A stretch of 64,000 bases of DNA from an uncultured Flammeovirgaceae bacterium. GTDB taxonomy: Bacteria > Bacteroidota > Bacteroidia > Cytophagales > Cyclobacteriaceae. Made by a program: the position numbers and the translations under genes. Below, one piece after another: positions 10,254 to 20,154 of this stretch. The stretch covers positions 1 to 64,000 of the forward strand of contig CAJWQD010000007.1 in assembly GCA_913045135.1 (NCBI GenBank), given 5' to 3'. Every line of letters begins with the position of its first letter. The stretch's first letter is position 1. Below the pieces are notes generated by a model. The model did not search any database. It saw nothing but the letters and a program-made list of their open reading frames with translations, and had not been told where the DNA came from.

Positions 10254-11312
10254 ATGCCGAATAAAAATTTAATCATCCTTTTTGGCGGTCGGTCAGTTGA
10301 ACATGAAATCTCTCGACGATCTGCAATAAATGTCGTCAAATATATAGACACAGGTCATTTTAATCTGTCTGTTATTGGCATATCCAAAGAAGGGAATTGG
10401 TTTTTACTTGATAATCCTCAACAACTTATTGAGTCAGGAAAAGAAATTTCCATATCCTTATCCACCACACATCCTCGTTTTGAAATCAAGTCCTCAGGTG
10501 AAACGTTCGCTATTCAAATTGTGTTTCCCATACTTCACGGAACAGATGGTGAAGATGGTAGTGTTCAAGGACTGATACAATGTTTGAATGTGATCCTCAT
10601 CGGCTCTAACGTTTTGGGTTCGGCCTTATCAATGAATAAAATTATATCAAAAAAACTTTTAGAGCATGCTGGAGTTCCTGTAATTCCATACATGTATTTT
10701 AACAAAGATGAGAAGATCTCTTTCGAAAAAGTAAAGAATAAACTGGGACTGCCATTTATAGTTAAAGCAGGTAATTTGGGTTCTAGTATTGGAATATCAA
10801 AGGTAAATACCTTCGAGAACTTTGAAGATGCTTTAAAAGATAGTTTTAAATATGGAGATGAAATTCTAATAGAAACATTCGTGAAGTGTCGGGAACTTGA
10901 ATGTGGAATAATAGGTAATAAACTGCTTTCATCTACGCTCATAGGTGAAGTTGTTCTTTTAAAGAATTATGATTTCTATACTTACAAGGCAAAATACCAT
11001 GATAAATCTGCCATTAGAGTTGAGATTCCTGCTCAAATACCTAGAACGACACATCAACAAATAAGAGATCTATGTGAAAAAGCTTTTTTAACCTTAAAAT
11101 GTAATGACTTTGCTCGTGTTGATGTTTTTCTAACCCCAGATAATGAGATTTTCATAAATGAAATTAATACAATTCCGGGATTTACTGATTGTAGTATGTT
11201 TCCTGGTCTCTGGGAAAATATGGGTATCTCTCCCCGCGAACTTATTACTAAAATCATCGAATTTGGTGAATTAAGATGGCAACAAGAACAGCAATACATC
11301 ACTGATTTATAA
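10254..11312 (+). CDS. ddl: D-alanine--D-alanine ligase
   Basis: A 352-residue ATP-grasp ligase that joins two D-alanines for peptidoglycan precursors. Visible motifs are LFGGRSVEHEIS at the N-terminus, FPILHGTDGEDGSVQG, the ATP-binding PFIVKAGNLGSSIGISKV, and the C-terminal metal-binding INEINTIPGFTDCSMFP. All conserved segments are present in the right order and the length is normal. Downstream, 19 bp away, lies a PASTA-domain protein; a ddl-PASTA pairing fits a cell-wall context. Which amino acid is accepted in the second position cannot be decided by eye. Confidence 0.96.
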   Translation: MPNKNLIILFGGRSVEHEISRRSAINVVKYIDTGHFNLSVIGISKEGNWFLLDNPQQLIESGKEISISLSTTHPRFEIKSSGETFAIQIVFPILHGTDGEDGSVQGLIQCLNVILIGSNVLGSALSMNKIISKKLLEHAGVPVIPYMYFNKDEKISFEKVKNKLGLPFIVKAGNLGSSIGISKVNTFENFEDALKDSFKYGDEILIETFVKCRELECGIIGNKLLSSTLIGEVVLLKNYDFYTYKAKYHDKSAIRVEIPAQIPRTTHQQIRDLCEKAFLTLKCNDFARVDVFLTPDNEIFINEINTIPGFTDCSMFPGLWENMGISPRELITKIIEFGELRWQQEQQYITDL

Positions 11313-11331
11313 AGCCACGATAGATAGAAAA

Positions 11332-12192
11332 ATGCTGCAAAAAATGTTTAATTTCCTTAGTAGTGTGGTAATGCCAAATTCTATGCTGCAACTTATAAAA
11401 CAGTCATTATTATTAGCTTCAATTGGTATTTTAGCCATTTACATATTTTTCTACATTTATTTACCCATCTCCACAAATCATGGCCAAACACTTACTGTTC
11501 CTGATATAACAGGAGTTCACGTAAATGAACTTGACGATTATTTATCGCTTAGAAATCTTCGATATGAGATTAGCAAGGACTCGGGCTATTCATCGGAAAT
11601 TAACCCATTAACCGTTTTAAAGCAATTTCCTATGCCAAACGCTCAAGTTAAGCAATTCAGAAAAATTTACCTTACATTGAATTCAATTACTCCTCCAATG
11701 GTGAAAATGCCTGATTTAACGAACGGTTCGCTGAAGAACGCCCTAGTCATTTTGAATAACTTTGACCTTAAATTTGGTAAAACCAGATATGTAGCGGATT
11801 TAGCATTTAATGCAGTCTTGATTCAAAAAATAAATGGAGAAGAAGTCATTCCAGGTACAAAAATACCCAAAGGATCTGTGATTGATTTAACCATTGGCGA
11901 TGGATACGGAAATTCCAATCTAGAATCTCCATACCTCATCGGTTTAGATGCCGATGTCGCACAAGTTACCATTACTGGTTCAGCATTGAAATTAGGAAAT
12001 ATTGTATACCACAATGTTGATACAGCCATATTAATATCCAAAGATAAATTTGAAACTACAGATACGCTAAAAATTCCAGTTGAGGTGGGACAAGTTGTGG
12101 ATCAATATCCATCGCCAGGTAAATCCATGGTTATAAAAGAATCTGTGAATTTATGGATTTATCATCCTGATTCAACGAATAATAATCTTTAA
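11332..12192 (+). CDS. Membrane-anchored PASTA-domain protein
   Basis: A 286-residue protein with a short cytoplasmic N-terminus, one transmembrane helix (about residues 25-45) and then three PASTA repeats (about 55-118, 122-190 and 195-278), each opening with a PDITGV or PDLTNG-like turn and containing the G-x-x-V/I-P-x-G-x signature (VIPGTKIPKGS). PASTA domains bind peptidoglycan fragments. No kinase or transpeptidase domain is attached, so it may be a stand-alone wall sensor or scaffold. It follows ddl by 19 bp and precedes a T9SS cargo gene by 10 bp. An ATG at 11344 is an alternative start. Confidence 0.85.
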   Translation: MLQKMFNFLSSVVMPNSMLQLIKQSLLLASIGILAIYIFFYIYLPISTNHGQTLTVPDITGVHVNELDDYLSLRNLRYEISKDSGYSSEINPLTVLKQFPMPNAQVKQFRKIYLTLNSITPPMVKMPDLTNGSLKNALVILNNFDLKFGKTRYVADLAFNAVLIQKINGEEVIPGTKIPKGSVIDLTIGDGYGNSNLESPYLIGLDADVAQVTITGSALKLGNIVYHNVDTAILISKDKFETTDTLKIPVEVGQVVDQYPSPGKSMVIKESVNLWIYHPDSTNNNL

Positions 12193-12202
12193 GAAAGCAA
12201 AA

Positions 12203-14080
12203 ATGATACGGTACATTTCAGTTTGGCTAACTCTTATCCTTCAATTTTCATTATTTGGTCAAATTCAGCTAAGGCCTCTAAAAAATTTTAATGAATACAG
12301 TTCCAATGGCAGAATAAATCAAAATTTAACAAGCTTAAGCTTGCCTTTTTGGGATGATTTTTCATTATCTCGAAATATTCCTGACTCCCTTTTATGGGAA
12401 AGTGGTAATGATATCTTTGTAAATAATAATCTAGGAATCCATCCTCCGTCTCAGTATGTGGCCACCTTTGATGGCACCAATATGAATGGCAATCCTTATG
12501 CTTTAAATAACCTTTTCAATGGTGCTGGTGACAGCTTAATCACGCGTCCTATTGATCTAAGCCAAATAGCACCATCAAAAAGAACTCAAGTGCTTTTAAG
12601 TTTTTATTGGCAACTTTTGGGAAGAGGTGATATTCCAGAATTACAAGACTCGTTATCCATCATGTTTTGGAGTATCGACAGTACTTGGATCGTACAGGAC
12701 CTTTATCCCGATGATGAGACTCTGTTTTCGCTTGTTGGTGGTTTGGATCAATTATATCTAGATGCTGATAGCCTACCCAGTTTCCAACAAATTATAATTC
12801 CTGTATTGGGTAGTGAATTTTATCACTCTTCTTTTAAAGTAAAATTTCAGTCTTTCAGTAGTCTAAATGGTATTTACGACACGTGGAATCTTGACTATAT
12901 CTATCTTAACGAAAATAGAGACTTAGATGACTTTAGTTATCAAGATCGTACGCTTTCTTCAGCTCCAAGTTTACTGTTCAGTCCTTATTTTGAAATCCCC
13001 CTTAAACAATACAGATCTGATCCTTTCAAATACATCACACCTCAATATACAACAGCTAATAACCTCTATGGACTGCCAAGTCCCTTGGAATATACTCATA
13101 GCTTAACTAATCAAATCAATGACAATACTATTACAACAGGAAGTGTAGCCTTATTTAGATTATCTGCACATGAGACCGGAAGAAAAGTAGAGGGACTGGG
13201 AATGGATGCATCGTTAATTAATAGTGAAGATGATTCAGCAGTGATTGAATCTTCTTTTACCTTCAACACAGGGGATAAATTCCTATATGAGCAAATCAAC
13301 AAAGAAGGAGATACACTTTTTTCAAATATTAATTTACGCGCCAATGACACCCTCCGACAGTATTATGAATTAAATGATTACTTTGCCTATGATGATGGAA
13401 TAGCAGATTTTGCGGCTGGCATAAATTTTATGACCGGTAAGTTAGCTGTTCGCTTTGTAATTAATGAACCTGATACATTGACAGGCATGAAGATCAATTT
13501 TCCAGCAGTTAATCCCAGTTCAAATGGAAAGGGATTAGAATTAATGGTTTGGAATGAGTTATCCGATTCTTCTGTTCTTCATCGACAAGCATTTCAAATT
13601 ATCAACAATAGCCGCTATGAATTTAATGAAATTATCTTATCCCAAAATATCTATGTAAAAGATACCATATACCTAGGATTCAAACAGTTTACGGAGGATT
13701 ATATCGGAGTAGGATTTGATAAAGACAATACCCTCGGCCAAGAAGCAATTTTTTCAAATGTAGGCACTGAATGGGAGCAAAATTCACGTCTTCAAGGCTC
13801 CTTAATGATAAGAGCCGTATTTGGTGAGGTCAAAAATTCTATACTAGGGGCTCCTGAAACAGAATTAGAAGCGCATATCTATCCAAATCCTACAGATGGG
13901 TTTATTAATATTTCTGACGCCTATGACCATTACTTTTTATACAACTTATCAGGAAAATTGATGACTCATGGAAATTTTAATACCACATTAGATTTCCGAA
14001 CATATCCGAAAGGTATATATTTATTGAACTTACAACGTGGATTAAATTTAATTAGTCAAAAAATACTAATTGAAAAATAA
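12203..14080 (+). CDS. Large secreted protein with T9SS type A sorting domain
   Basis: A 625-residue exported protein with a signal peptide (residues 1-19, ending LFGQ) and a C-terminal T9SS sorting domain of about 70 residues beginning HIYPNPTDGFINISD. The body is beta-rich and shows no catalytic motif I can name; FDGTNMNGNPY and YDDGIADFAAG resemble segments seen in other T9SS cargo of Cytophagales. It is probably a surface or extracellular structural or binding protein. It lies in a tight plus-strand series between the PASTA protein (10 bp gap) and the rhodanese (2 bp gap). Confidence 0.8.
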   Translation: MIRYISVWLTLILQFSLFGQIQLRPLKNFNEYSSNGRINQNLTSLSLPFWDDFSLSRNIPDSLLWESGNDIFVNNNLGIHPPSQYVATFDGTNMNGNPYALNNLFNGAGDSLITRPIDLSQIAPSKRTQVLLSFYWQLLGRGDIPELQDSLSIMFWSIDSTWIVQDLYPDDETLFSLVGGLDQLYLDADSLPSFQQIIIPVLGSEFYHSSFKVKFQSFSSLNGIYDTWNLDYIYLNENRDLDDFSYQDRTLSSAPSLLFSPYFEIPLKQYRSDPFKYITPQYTTANNLYGLPSPLEYTHSLTNQINDNTITTGSVALFRLSAHETGRKVEGLGMDASLINSEDDSAVIESSFTFNTGDKFLYEQINKEGDTLFSNINLRANDTLRQYYELNDYFAYDDGIADFAAGINFMTGKLAVRFVINEPDTLTGMKINFPAVNPSSNGKGLELMVWNELSDSSVLHRQAFQIINNSRYEFNEIILSQNIYVKDTIYLGFKQFTEDYIGVGFDKDNTLGQEAIFSNVGTEWEQNSRLQGSLMIRAVFGEVKNSILGAPETELEAHIYPNPTDGFINISDAYDHYFLYNLSGKLMTHGNFNTTLDFRTYPKGIYLLNLQRGLNLISQKILIEK

Positions 14081-14082
14081 GT

Positions 14083-14373
14083 ATGGATATTAAAGTTTCA
14101 GAATTAAAAAACAGGTTGAATGACGGTGAAAAACTCAATTTTTTTGATGTCAGAGAACCTTGGGAATACGAAGAATCTAATATAGGGGCAAAATTGATGC
14201 CACTTACTAGTATTCCAGACCAACTCATTGAGCTCAGTACCCTCAAAAATCAAGAAATTATTGTCCATTGTAAGACTGGTAACAGATCAAATCAAGCCAA
14301 AATCTTTCTTGAGTCAAATGGTTTTACTCAGGTAAGAAGCCTTTTGGGAGGTATTGATGCATTTTTGAAGTAA
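14083..14373 (+). CDS. Rhodanese-like domain protein
   Basis: A 96-residue single rhodanese domain. It has FFDVREPWEYEESNIGAKLMP, the usual first half, and the active-site loop HCKTGNRSNQA, whose Cys would carry the persulfide. Small proteins of this kind move sulfane sulfur, but the substrate is not predictable. The gene begins 2 bp after the T9SS cargo gene and is followed by a clear terminator, so it closes this plus-strand run. Confidence 0.9.
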   Translation: MDIKVSELKNRLNDGEKLNFFDVREPWEYEESNIGAKLMPLTSIPDQLIELSTLKNQEIIVHCKTGNRSNQAKIFLESNGFTQVRSLLGGIDAFLK

Positions 14374-14394
14374 TTATTAAAATCAGAAGCATAA

Positions 14395-14426
14395 AAAAAC
14401 CAAGCGAATTTCTCATCTTGGTTTTT
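14395..14426. terminator. Bidirectional intrinsic terminator
   Basis: A perfect 10-bp stem AAAAACCAAG / CTTGGTTTTT surrounds a 12-base loop, with the A run on one side and the T run on the other. It can stop the plus-strand operon ending with the rhodanese and the minus-strand gene ending at 14511. Confidence 0.85.
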
Positions 14427-14510
14427 CTTCTTCATATAATGGTTTGTATCTATAATTTTAAAACACTTGAAGGGTAATAATGGTTGGAAAGATGTATAAA
14501 CTTTATCAAG

Positions 14511-15644
14511 TTAGTCAGTATCGGGTATTCCACTCATACCTCTTTGAGGTGCCCAGTTACCATGAATAACCTTCCAACCCTCATTTGTGCGTGTCCATAC
14601 ACTAGAAGCACGGGTTCTATATGCAACATCTTCTCCACCATTTACCGAATAAGCACCTTTTGCATAAAAGGACAAAATAGCCGTACTCATATCTGGAGAA
14701 AATTGACTGTGGAAATCGTATAATTCCAAAGCGCTCCAGTTTACCTTTCCACTATCACCCATCTCGGATATATTAAATTCATAGAAACTTTCAAGATTTG
14801 AATCACCTGTATACATAGGATTGTTGCTATCCATTAGTGATAATGCAGTTTCTTTATCCCCTTCTGTAATGGCTATTTGAAGTTTATTTTGATTTTTAAT
14901 TAGATTATTTATTACCTCCTCTTTGTTGTTATAATGCCAATATTTTACAACACCAGTCCAATAAGGTGAACCTCCGCCAGCAGCAAAGTCTACTGCCTTG
15001 AGTTGATTATCTAATGCATTTTGATAGTTACCCAGTTCAAACTCAATCTCGGCCATAGTATCATAAATGTTCGGTCCGTTATGTAAAGAAATCGATTTGT
15101 TTTTACTGTCAATGGCTTTAGCATAATCAGCTGCCACATCTTCTCCGCGACCATAACCGTAAGTAATCGAATTAAGAGCAGGCGACGCATAGATAGGAAA
15201 TTTTTCTGCAAATTCAATACTAGCATTGACATCCTCTCCAACTGAAAAGTAATTGAACATAGGACTATTAGGATAAGAGGCTAATGCTGTATTTAATTTT
15301 TCTTTTATTTGAGCATCACTAGCCATCAAAATATCATACCAAGCCTTTTCTTCACCTGACAAACTAGAGCGATCTATTTGGGCTAATTTTTCCCTTCTAG
15401 ACCCCCAATCCTTATTTGCACTTCCAAGTCCCGCAATAAGAATTTGTGCGCATCCACAATCTGGATCTAAAATCAGGGCTGCTCTGGCTTGACCTAATGC
15501 AATTAAAGGCTCTACGTTGAATCGAGATTCGAGAGCCTCATTGGTAATCATAGCTGCCTTTTTAGAACAGGAAGTTTTAGAAATCCATTGTGCATGGGAA
15601 TTAAAGACAAAAAGCAAAAAAGAAGTAATTAATAAATTTTTCAT
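14511..15644 (-). CDS. Exported protein with TPR-like region and SnoaL-like C-terminal domain
   Basis: About 377 residues from the ATG at 15644, chosen because it gives a clean signal peptide (MKNLLITSFLLFVFNSHAQ); an upstream in-frame ATG at 15689 would add 15 residues in front of it. The middle is helical with TPR-like spacing (EALESRFNVEPLIALGQARA, AEIEFELGNYQNALDNQ). The last 120 residues resemble an NTF2/SnoaL-like domain (AITEGDKETALSLMDSN and ASSVWTRTNEGWKVIHGNW). It is likely periplasmic and I cannot name a substrate. It is monocistronic and shares the terminator at 14395-14426 with the convergent operon. Confidence 0.7.
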   Translation of the reverse strand: MKNLLITSFLLFVFNSHAQWISKTSCSKKAAMITNEALESRFNVEPLIALGQARAALILDPDCGCAQILIAGLGSANKDWGSRREKLAQIDRSSLSGEEKAWYDILMASDAQIKEKLNTALASYPNSPMFNYFSVGEDVNASIEFAEKFPIYASPALNSITYGYGRGEDVAADYAKAIDSKNKSISLHNGPNIYDTMAEIEFELGNYQNALDNQLKAVDFAAGGGSPYWTGVVKYWHYNNKEEVINNLIKNQNKLQIAITEGDKETALSLMDSNNPMYTGDSNLESFYEFNISEMGDSGKVNWSALELYDFHSQFSPDMSTAILSFYAKGAYSVNGGEDVAYRTRASSVWTRTNEGWKVIHGNWAPQRGMSGIPDTD

Positions 15645-16058
15645 CAGTATAATTAGTTTTATGTTTAAGATATAAATTTTATTAGACATTATTCATATGT
15701 CTAAATCGGATAAATGTTTAATAATTATAATAATTAAAATTAATACTTTATAATAAATAAGTTAAAATATTAATAAACAGATAGTTATAAATATGATATT
15801 TTAAAAACCGAGTCATCTTTCATTTTACACGAAAATCAAAAATCACAAATTACTTATCAATAATTTTTGATAAATTAAAATCAAGTTAGTTTACAAACTT
15901 AAAACAGTATGTATTTGCTTTATTATTATTATTGTTAACAACAAATTTCTTAATCTATATAAATCAAAATTACTGATAAAATGTCTCATCAAATAAAGAT
16001 ATTTAGTCGACCTCTCCTTATCTATATAACCCAAAATCTCCACCCATGCTTATTTTGT
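15645..16058. other. AT-rich spacer, nothing recognised
   Basis: Very AT-rich. No open frame or motif convinced me. It must contain the promoter of the exported TPR/SnoaL-like gene, but no clear TAnnTTTG was found on the minus strand. Confidence 0.5.
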
Positions 16059-16709
16059 TTAATTAGAAATATGAGCCAAATGTCGAGTGTCATTTGAGGC
16101 TGCTAATGAAAAATTATTTCCATCATAATTGATTTGATACCTGCACATATTGGAATGTTTAAAACTTTCCATTTTACTCAAAGAATCAAAGAGAAGCCAT
16201 GAGAGTAAAATTCGCATGGCTCGACCATGCATACAAATCAAGATTTCAGACTCATTTTCCTGTTGCATGATATAAGCAATAGCCTCTCGTTGACGAGCCA
16301 TCACTTGATTGGGAGATTCTCCCCCGGGGGCCATTCGTTCGTAATCCCCTTTTTGCCAACTATCCAAAACATCAAAATGATTTTTCTTAATTTCTGGAGT
16401 GAAAACCGCTCCCTCGTGATGACCCCAACTAATTTCATTGAGACCTAACAATGATTCATATTGAACTCCCTTATCTAAAAAATGTACGACTGACTCTTTG
16501 GTTCGTTTTAGAGCTGATACATAAATTTTATCGAACTTCCGAGTTTGATAAGTTTGGAAAAAAGCAGCACTTTGTTTTTTTCCCTTATCATTTAATGGAG
16601 CATCGATACCTTGTCCTTGGATACGCCCTGTTTTGTTATAAGCCGTCTCACCATGGCGAATGATATGTATGATTTTCTTACTTAAAATGATCTTTAAATT
16701 TAAAAGCAA
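16059..16709 (-). CDS. Histidine phosphatase family protein (phosphoglycerate mutase-like)
   Basis: A 216-residue histidine phosphatase. The phosphohistidine motif is IIHIIRHGETAYNKTGRIQG near residue 17, followed by the second-half ALKRTKESV region, the WGHHEG loop and MHGRAMRILLSWL with the second catalytic His. Such enzymes dephosphorylate small molecules; being cofactor-dependent-mutase-like but with broad family roles (for example alpha-ribazole phosphatase), the substrate cannot be told. It is divergent from the menaquinone cluster. A slightly later start is possible because the first 11 residues precede the conserved strand. Confidence 0.88.
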   Translation of the reverse strand: MLLNLKIILSKKIIHIIRHGETAYNKTGRIQGQGIDAPLNDKGKKQSAAFFQTYQTRKFDKIYVSALKRTKESVVHFLDKGVQYESLLGLNEISWGHHEGAVFTPEIKKNHFDVLDSWQKGDYERMAPGGESPNQVMARQREAIAYIMQQENESEILICMHGRAMRILLSWLLFDSLSKMESFKHSNMCRYQINYDGNNFSLAASNDTRHLAHISN

Positions 16710-16858
16710 AAATATGAGTTTTCACTTGAATCACATAAAATAAAATTTCGAAGATAGTACAACTTCATGGAAATTTTTGAATATTAATTCATATAATGAG
16801 CATAAAACTAAAATAAGAGAATTTTTGATTGAATGGAACCAATATAAGCGTCTCGTTG

Positions 16859-16866
16859 TATCTTTG
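16859..16866 (+). promoter_or_regulatory. -7 promoter motif of the men cluster
   Basis: TATCTTTG matches TAnnTTTG and ends 15 bp before the ATG at 16882. Its position inside the longer open frame argues that translation starts at 16882 rather than at the TTG at 16777. Confidence 0.45.
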
Positions 16867-16881
16867 AAATTAAACATTATT

Positions 16882-17319
16882 ATGTTTCCATCAGGCTATA
16901 CTTTAAATATGTTAAATACGTCGGTCAAAGGTACTTTGGTTGCGCATTTAGGTATCGAAATAATAGAGATTGGCATTGACTTCCTTTTAGCAAAAATGCC
17001 CGTCGACCATCGAACAAAACAACCTATGGGTTTATTGCATGGCGGGGCTTCTGTTGCCCTCTCTGAAACTTTGGGAAGTCTAGCCGCGTCATTATTGGTT
17101 GATAAATCTGTTGAATTTCCGGTTGGCCTAGAAATTAATGCCAATCACATTAAATCTGTAAAATCTGGCTATGTATTTGGGAAAGTAAGTCCCATTCATG
17201 TGGGAAGAAGAACACACATATGGCGAACAGACATAAGGAATGAAGCAGGAAAATTAGTATGCACAAGCAAACTTACCGTAGCGATAATTGAAAAGGACAA
17301 TGCCTCTGCAAACAGCTAA
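16882..17319 (+). CDS. menI: Hotdog-fold thioesterase, probably 1,4-dihydroxy-2-naphthoyl-CoA hydrolase
   Basis: A 145-residue PaaI/MenI-type hotdog thioesterase. The catalytic region is HRTKQPMGLLHGGASVALSE, followed by GLEINANHIKSVKSG and VGRRTHIWRTDI. In this family the Glu after GGASVAL-S is catalytic. Position at the head of menF-menD-menB suggests it hydrolyses DHNA-CoA, the step after MenB. The open frame extends upstream to a TTG at 16777, but homology begins only at the ATG at 16882 and a promoter motif lies just before it, so I chose 16882. The end overlaps menF by 20 bp. Another acyl-CoA substrate is possible. Confidence 0.85.
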   Translation: MFPSGYTLNMLNTSVKGTLVAHLGIEIIEIGIDFLLAKMPVDHRTKQPMGLLHGGASVALSETLGSLAASLLVDKSVEFPVGLEINANHIKSVKSGYVFGKVSPIHVGRRTHIWRTDIRNEAGKLVCTSKLTVAIIEKDNASANS

Positions 17320-18484
17320 AACCAATTTAAACACCATTGCCTTTAAGACGCCTTCAATGCTTTGGCATTCTTTGATGGGAAGTAACTATCCTGTGGCCAT
17401 TTGGCGGCTTCCTGATGATTCTTATGTATATGGAATTTCAGATTTAAGACCTCAAATTCAAAAGCATCAGAAACTAGAAGATGCTGGTAAAGGATTTTAC
17501 GTCAATCCCTTTTTAAAACACCACCCTACTAATCCTCAGCTGATCAAAAGCGATTTAATGGTTAAATGGCATAAAAAGCAATGGATACAAACCTCTTTTG
17601 ATACACGCCTAAATGATCAAGATATTAATGATTTTCAAAAAACTTTAAGGATTACTACAGGAGTCCTCCATCAAGAAACAGTAACCCCCAACAATGAATT
17701 CTGTAATGATGTAGTTGAAGCAGTCCAATCAATTAAGGGGGGTATTTTTGAAAAGGTCGTATTGTCCCGATTTGATGATCAAACTTTACCTGATGATTTT
17801 GATCTCATGATTGCCTTTGACGCAGCCTGTAAAGCTTATCCAAATGCTTTTGTCTACATGATTTCTACCCCTAATTTTGGATGTTGGTTGGGTGCAACCC
17901 CCGAAACCTTACTCGAGATCAATAATAATGTATTCAAAACTGTTTCTTTGGCAAGTACCCAAAAACTGAGTGCTAATCAAACTATGAATGAAGTAGCTTG
18001 GACCCAAAAAGAAATTCAAGAGCAAGCTATGGTCAGTCGATACATAATTGATTGTTTTAAGAAAATAAGACTACGAGAATATCTGGAAAATGGACCTAAA
18101 ACTATTCAAGCAGGTCGTATGGCTCATTTAAAGACTATTTATGAAGTAGATATGGAAGCGGTAAATATACCTGAACTCGCAAGTACCATGCTCGAGCTGC
18201 TAAATCCTACATCTGCGGTTTGCGGTATGCCTTTGCAACCGGCATTAGACTTTATCAAAAAACATGAAAAGTATGACCGTGAACTATATGCTGGTTTTTT
18301 GGGCCCTATTAATATGGACGGTTATACACATCTATTTGTAAATCTGCGTTGCATGAAAATTATGGGACAAACTGGGCGTTTTTATGCCGGGGCAGGCATT
18401 ACAGAAAATTCTAATCCTGAAAAAGAATTTGAAGAGACCCAGTTAAAAATGCAAACCTTAAAAAAAATTATCTTTAGGCGATGA
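17300..18484 (+). CDS. menF: Isochorismate synthase
   Basis: A 394-residue chorismate-binding enzyme that converts chorismate to isochorismate, the first committed step of menaquinone synthesis. The C-terminal two-thirds shows KVVLSRFDDQ, WLGATPETLL, a HLKTIYEVD motif and the end signature YAGAGITENSNPEKEFEET; CGMPLQPALDF is the usual loop near the active site. I chose the ATG at 17300, which overlaps menI by 20 bp and has AAAAGG just upstream; a TTG at 17288 is an alternative. It overlaps menD by 4 bp (ATGA), which implies translational coupling. Confidence 0.93.
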   Translation: MPLQTAKTNLNTIAFKTPSMLWHSLMGSNYPVAIWRLPDDSYVYGISDLRPQIQKHQKLEDAGKGFYVNPFLKHHPTNPQLIKSDLMVKWHKKQWIQTSFDTRLNDQDINDFQKTLRITTGVLHQETVTPNNEFCNDVVEAVQSIKGGIFEKVVLSRFDDQTLPDDFDLMIAFDAACKAYPNAFVYMISTPNFGCWLGATPETLLEINNNVFKTVSLASTQKLSANQTMNEVAWTQKEIQEQAMVSRYIIDCFKKIRLREYLENGPKTIQAGRMAHLKTIYEVDMEAVNIPELASTMLELLNPTSAVCGMPLQPALDFIKKHEKYDRELYAGFLGPINMDGYTHLFVNLRCMKIMGQTGRFYAGAGITENSNPEKEFEETQLKMQTLKKIIFRR

Positions 18485-20154
18485 ATCAAATTCATTTCGA
18501 TACCTCTGAAATATGCTATCAATTGGGTATCCGAGATGCGGTATTTTCTCCCGGATCACGAAATGCGCCTTTAAGTATCAGTTTTTCGAGACATCCAAAA
18601 ATCCATACTCGGGTAGTGGTGGATGAAAGATCTGCTGGATTTATAGCATTAGGTATCGCTCAGCAAACAAAAAAACCAGTAGTCATTTGCTGTACTTCTG
18701 GGACTGCATTACTTAATTACGGTCCTGCAATTGCAGAAGCATATTATAGTCGAACTCCATTGATTATTTTAAGTGGAGATAGACCTTCAGAGTGGATTGA
18801 CCAATGGGATGGTCAGACCATCCGGCAACAAAATGTTTTTAGATCATTTGTCAAAGAATTTATTCAAATGCCTACATCACTCAATTTTGAAGATGCCCAA
18901 TGGGCGTACCATAAAAAAATTGTACATGGCTTTCATTTAGCAAATCAGTCAAATATTCCAGTACACATTAATTTCCCATTCAGAGAACCTTTTTATCCAG
19001 AAAAAAATCAAAAACTAGCATTTAGTCAAGATATTAAAATTGCCAAAAGCTATCCTGCACAAAATCAGCCCGACTGCGAGGCTTTGATAAATGACTGGGT
19101 TAATGCTAAAAAAAAAATTATTGTTATTGGTCAAGGTCATTTGTCTGACGATTGTATAAATGAGCTGACCCGTCTGGCCGATCAAAATATTCCAATCATA
19201 GCGGATATTATTTCAAACGGACATAATTTGATAGGTGTGATCCAACATCACGATCTTTTTCTGGATAATAAAATCCTTCAAGGTTATTTAAAACCTGATC
19301 TATTAGTTACTTTTGGGAAGTCTATCATTTCAAAAAATCTGAAACTTTTTATAAGAAAAAGTTTAGCAACACAATGGCATATTGATTCACAACCTGAGCT
19401 TCAAGATCCCTTTCAACGTCTATCAGGTATAATTGAAGGAAATCCAGAGCAAGTATTGTATCATCTCATCGATCCAGGTCAGCAATCTCAAGTGTTTGCT
19501 AATCTCTGGAAAGAGGCTCAAGATCAAACAGCCCAACTACTCAATCGATATAAAGCTCCACATAGTGAATTTTCGGCCATGAGAAAAATCTTAAAAAAAA
19601 TACCTAAAGATATTCAAATTCATCTAGGAAATAGTATGCCTGTGAGATATGCCAATTTTCTCGGTATTGCACCTTCTGCTAGTAGAATTTGGGCAAATCG
19701 TGGCACTAGTGGTATTGATGGCAGCAATGGCACTGCAATAGGTCATGCACTTTCTTCAAATCAATTATCCCTACTGGTTACGGGAGATTTAAGTTTCCTA
19801 TATGACCGCAATGCTTTTTTTCATAATGAGAATTTATCTAACATGAGAATCATTGTTTTAAATAATTTTGGTGGGGGTATCTTTGATTTAATTTCAGGTC
19901 CTGAAACCTTTGATTTATTAGAAAAAAATAAATTCCTGATAAGTTCACATAAAAAAAACTTAAGACATAGTGCTCTGGATATGGGATTTGAATACCATAA
20001 ATGTGATGAATCATCAGAGTTAAATGCCCTACTAAAGCACTTTTTTGAAACCTCTGGTGTAGGAAAATTATTAGAAATACAGACTCAACAAACGATAAAT
20101 AAACAAGTTTTTAAAACGTTAAAAAAAATCATCTATGAGCACAAATTCATTTAA
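18481..20154 (+). CDS. menD: 2-succinyl-5-enolpyruvyl-6-hydroxy-3-cyclohexene-1-carboxylate synthase
   Basis: A 557-residue thiamine-diphosphate enzyme that joins isochorismate and 2-oxoglutarate. The N-terminal Pyr domain has [17 protein letters not shown], the catalytic-Glu region [13 protein letters not shown] and [14 protein letters not shown]. The C-terminal ThDP/metal domain has [15 protein letters not shown] followed by [11 protein letters not shown]. All active-site segments are present and the length is normal. It starts inside the menF stop (ATGA) and its end overlaps menB by 20 bp. Confidence 0.96.
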   Translation: MNQIHFDTSEICYQLGIRDAVFSPGSRNAPLSISFSRHPKIHTRVVVDERSAGFIALGIAQQTKKPVVICCTSGTALLNYGPAIAEAYYSRTPLIILSGDRPSEWIDQWDGQTIRQQNVFRSFVKEFIQMPTSLNFEDAQWAYHKKIVHGFHLANQSNIPVHINFPFREPFYPEKNQKLAFSQDIKIAKSYPAQNQPDCEALINDWVNAKKKIIVIGQGHLSDDCINELTRLADQNIPIIADIISNGHNLIGVIQHHDLFLDNKILQGYLKPDLLVTFGKSIISKNLKLFIRKSLATQWHIDSQPELQDPFQRLSGIIEGNPEQVLYHLIDPGQQSQVFANLWKEAQDQTAQLLNRYKAPHSEFSAMRKILKKIPKDIQIHLGNSMPVRYANFLGIAPSASRIWANRGTSGIDGSNGTAIGHALSSNQLSLLVTGDLSFLYDRNAFFHNENLSNMRIIVLNNFGGGIFDLISGPETFDLLEKNKFLISSHKKNLRHSALDMGFEYHKCDESSELNALLKHFFETSGVGKLLEIQTQQTINKQVFKTLKKIIYEHKFI

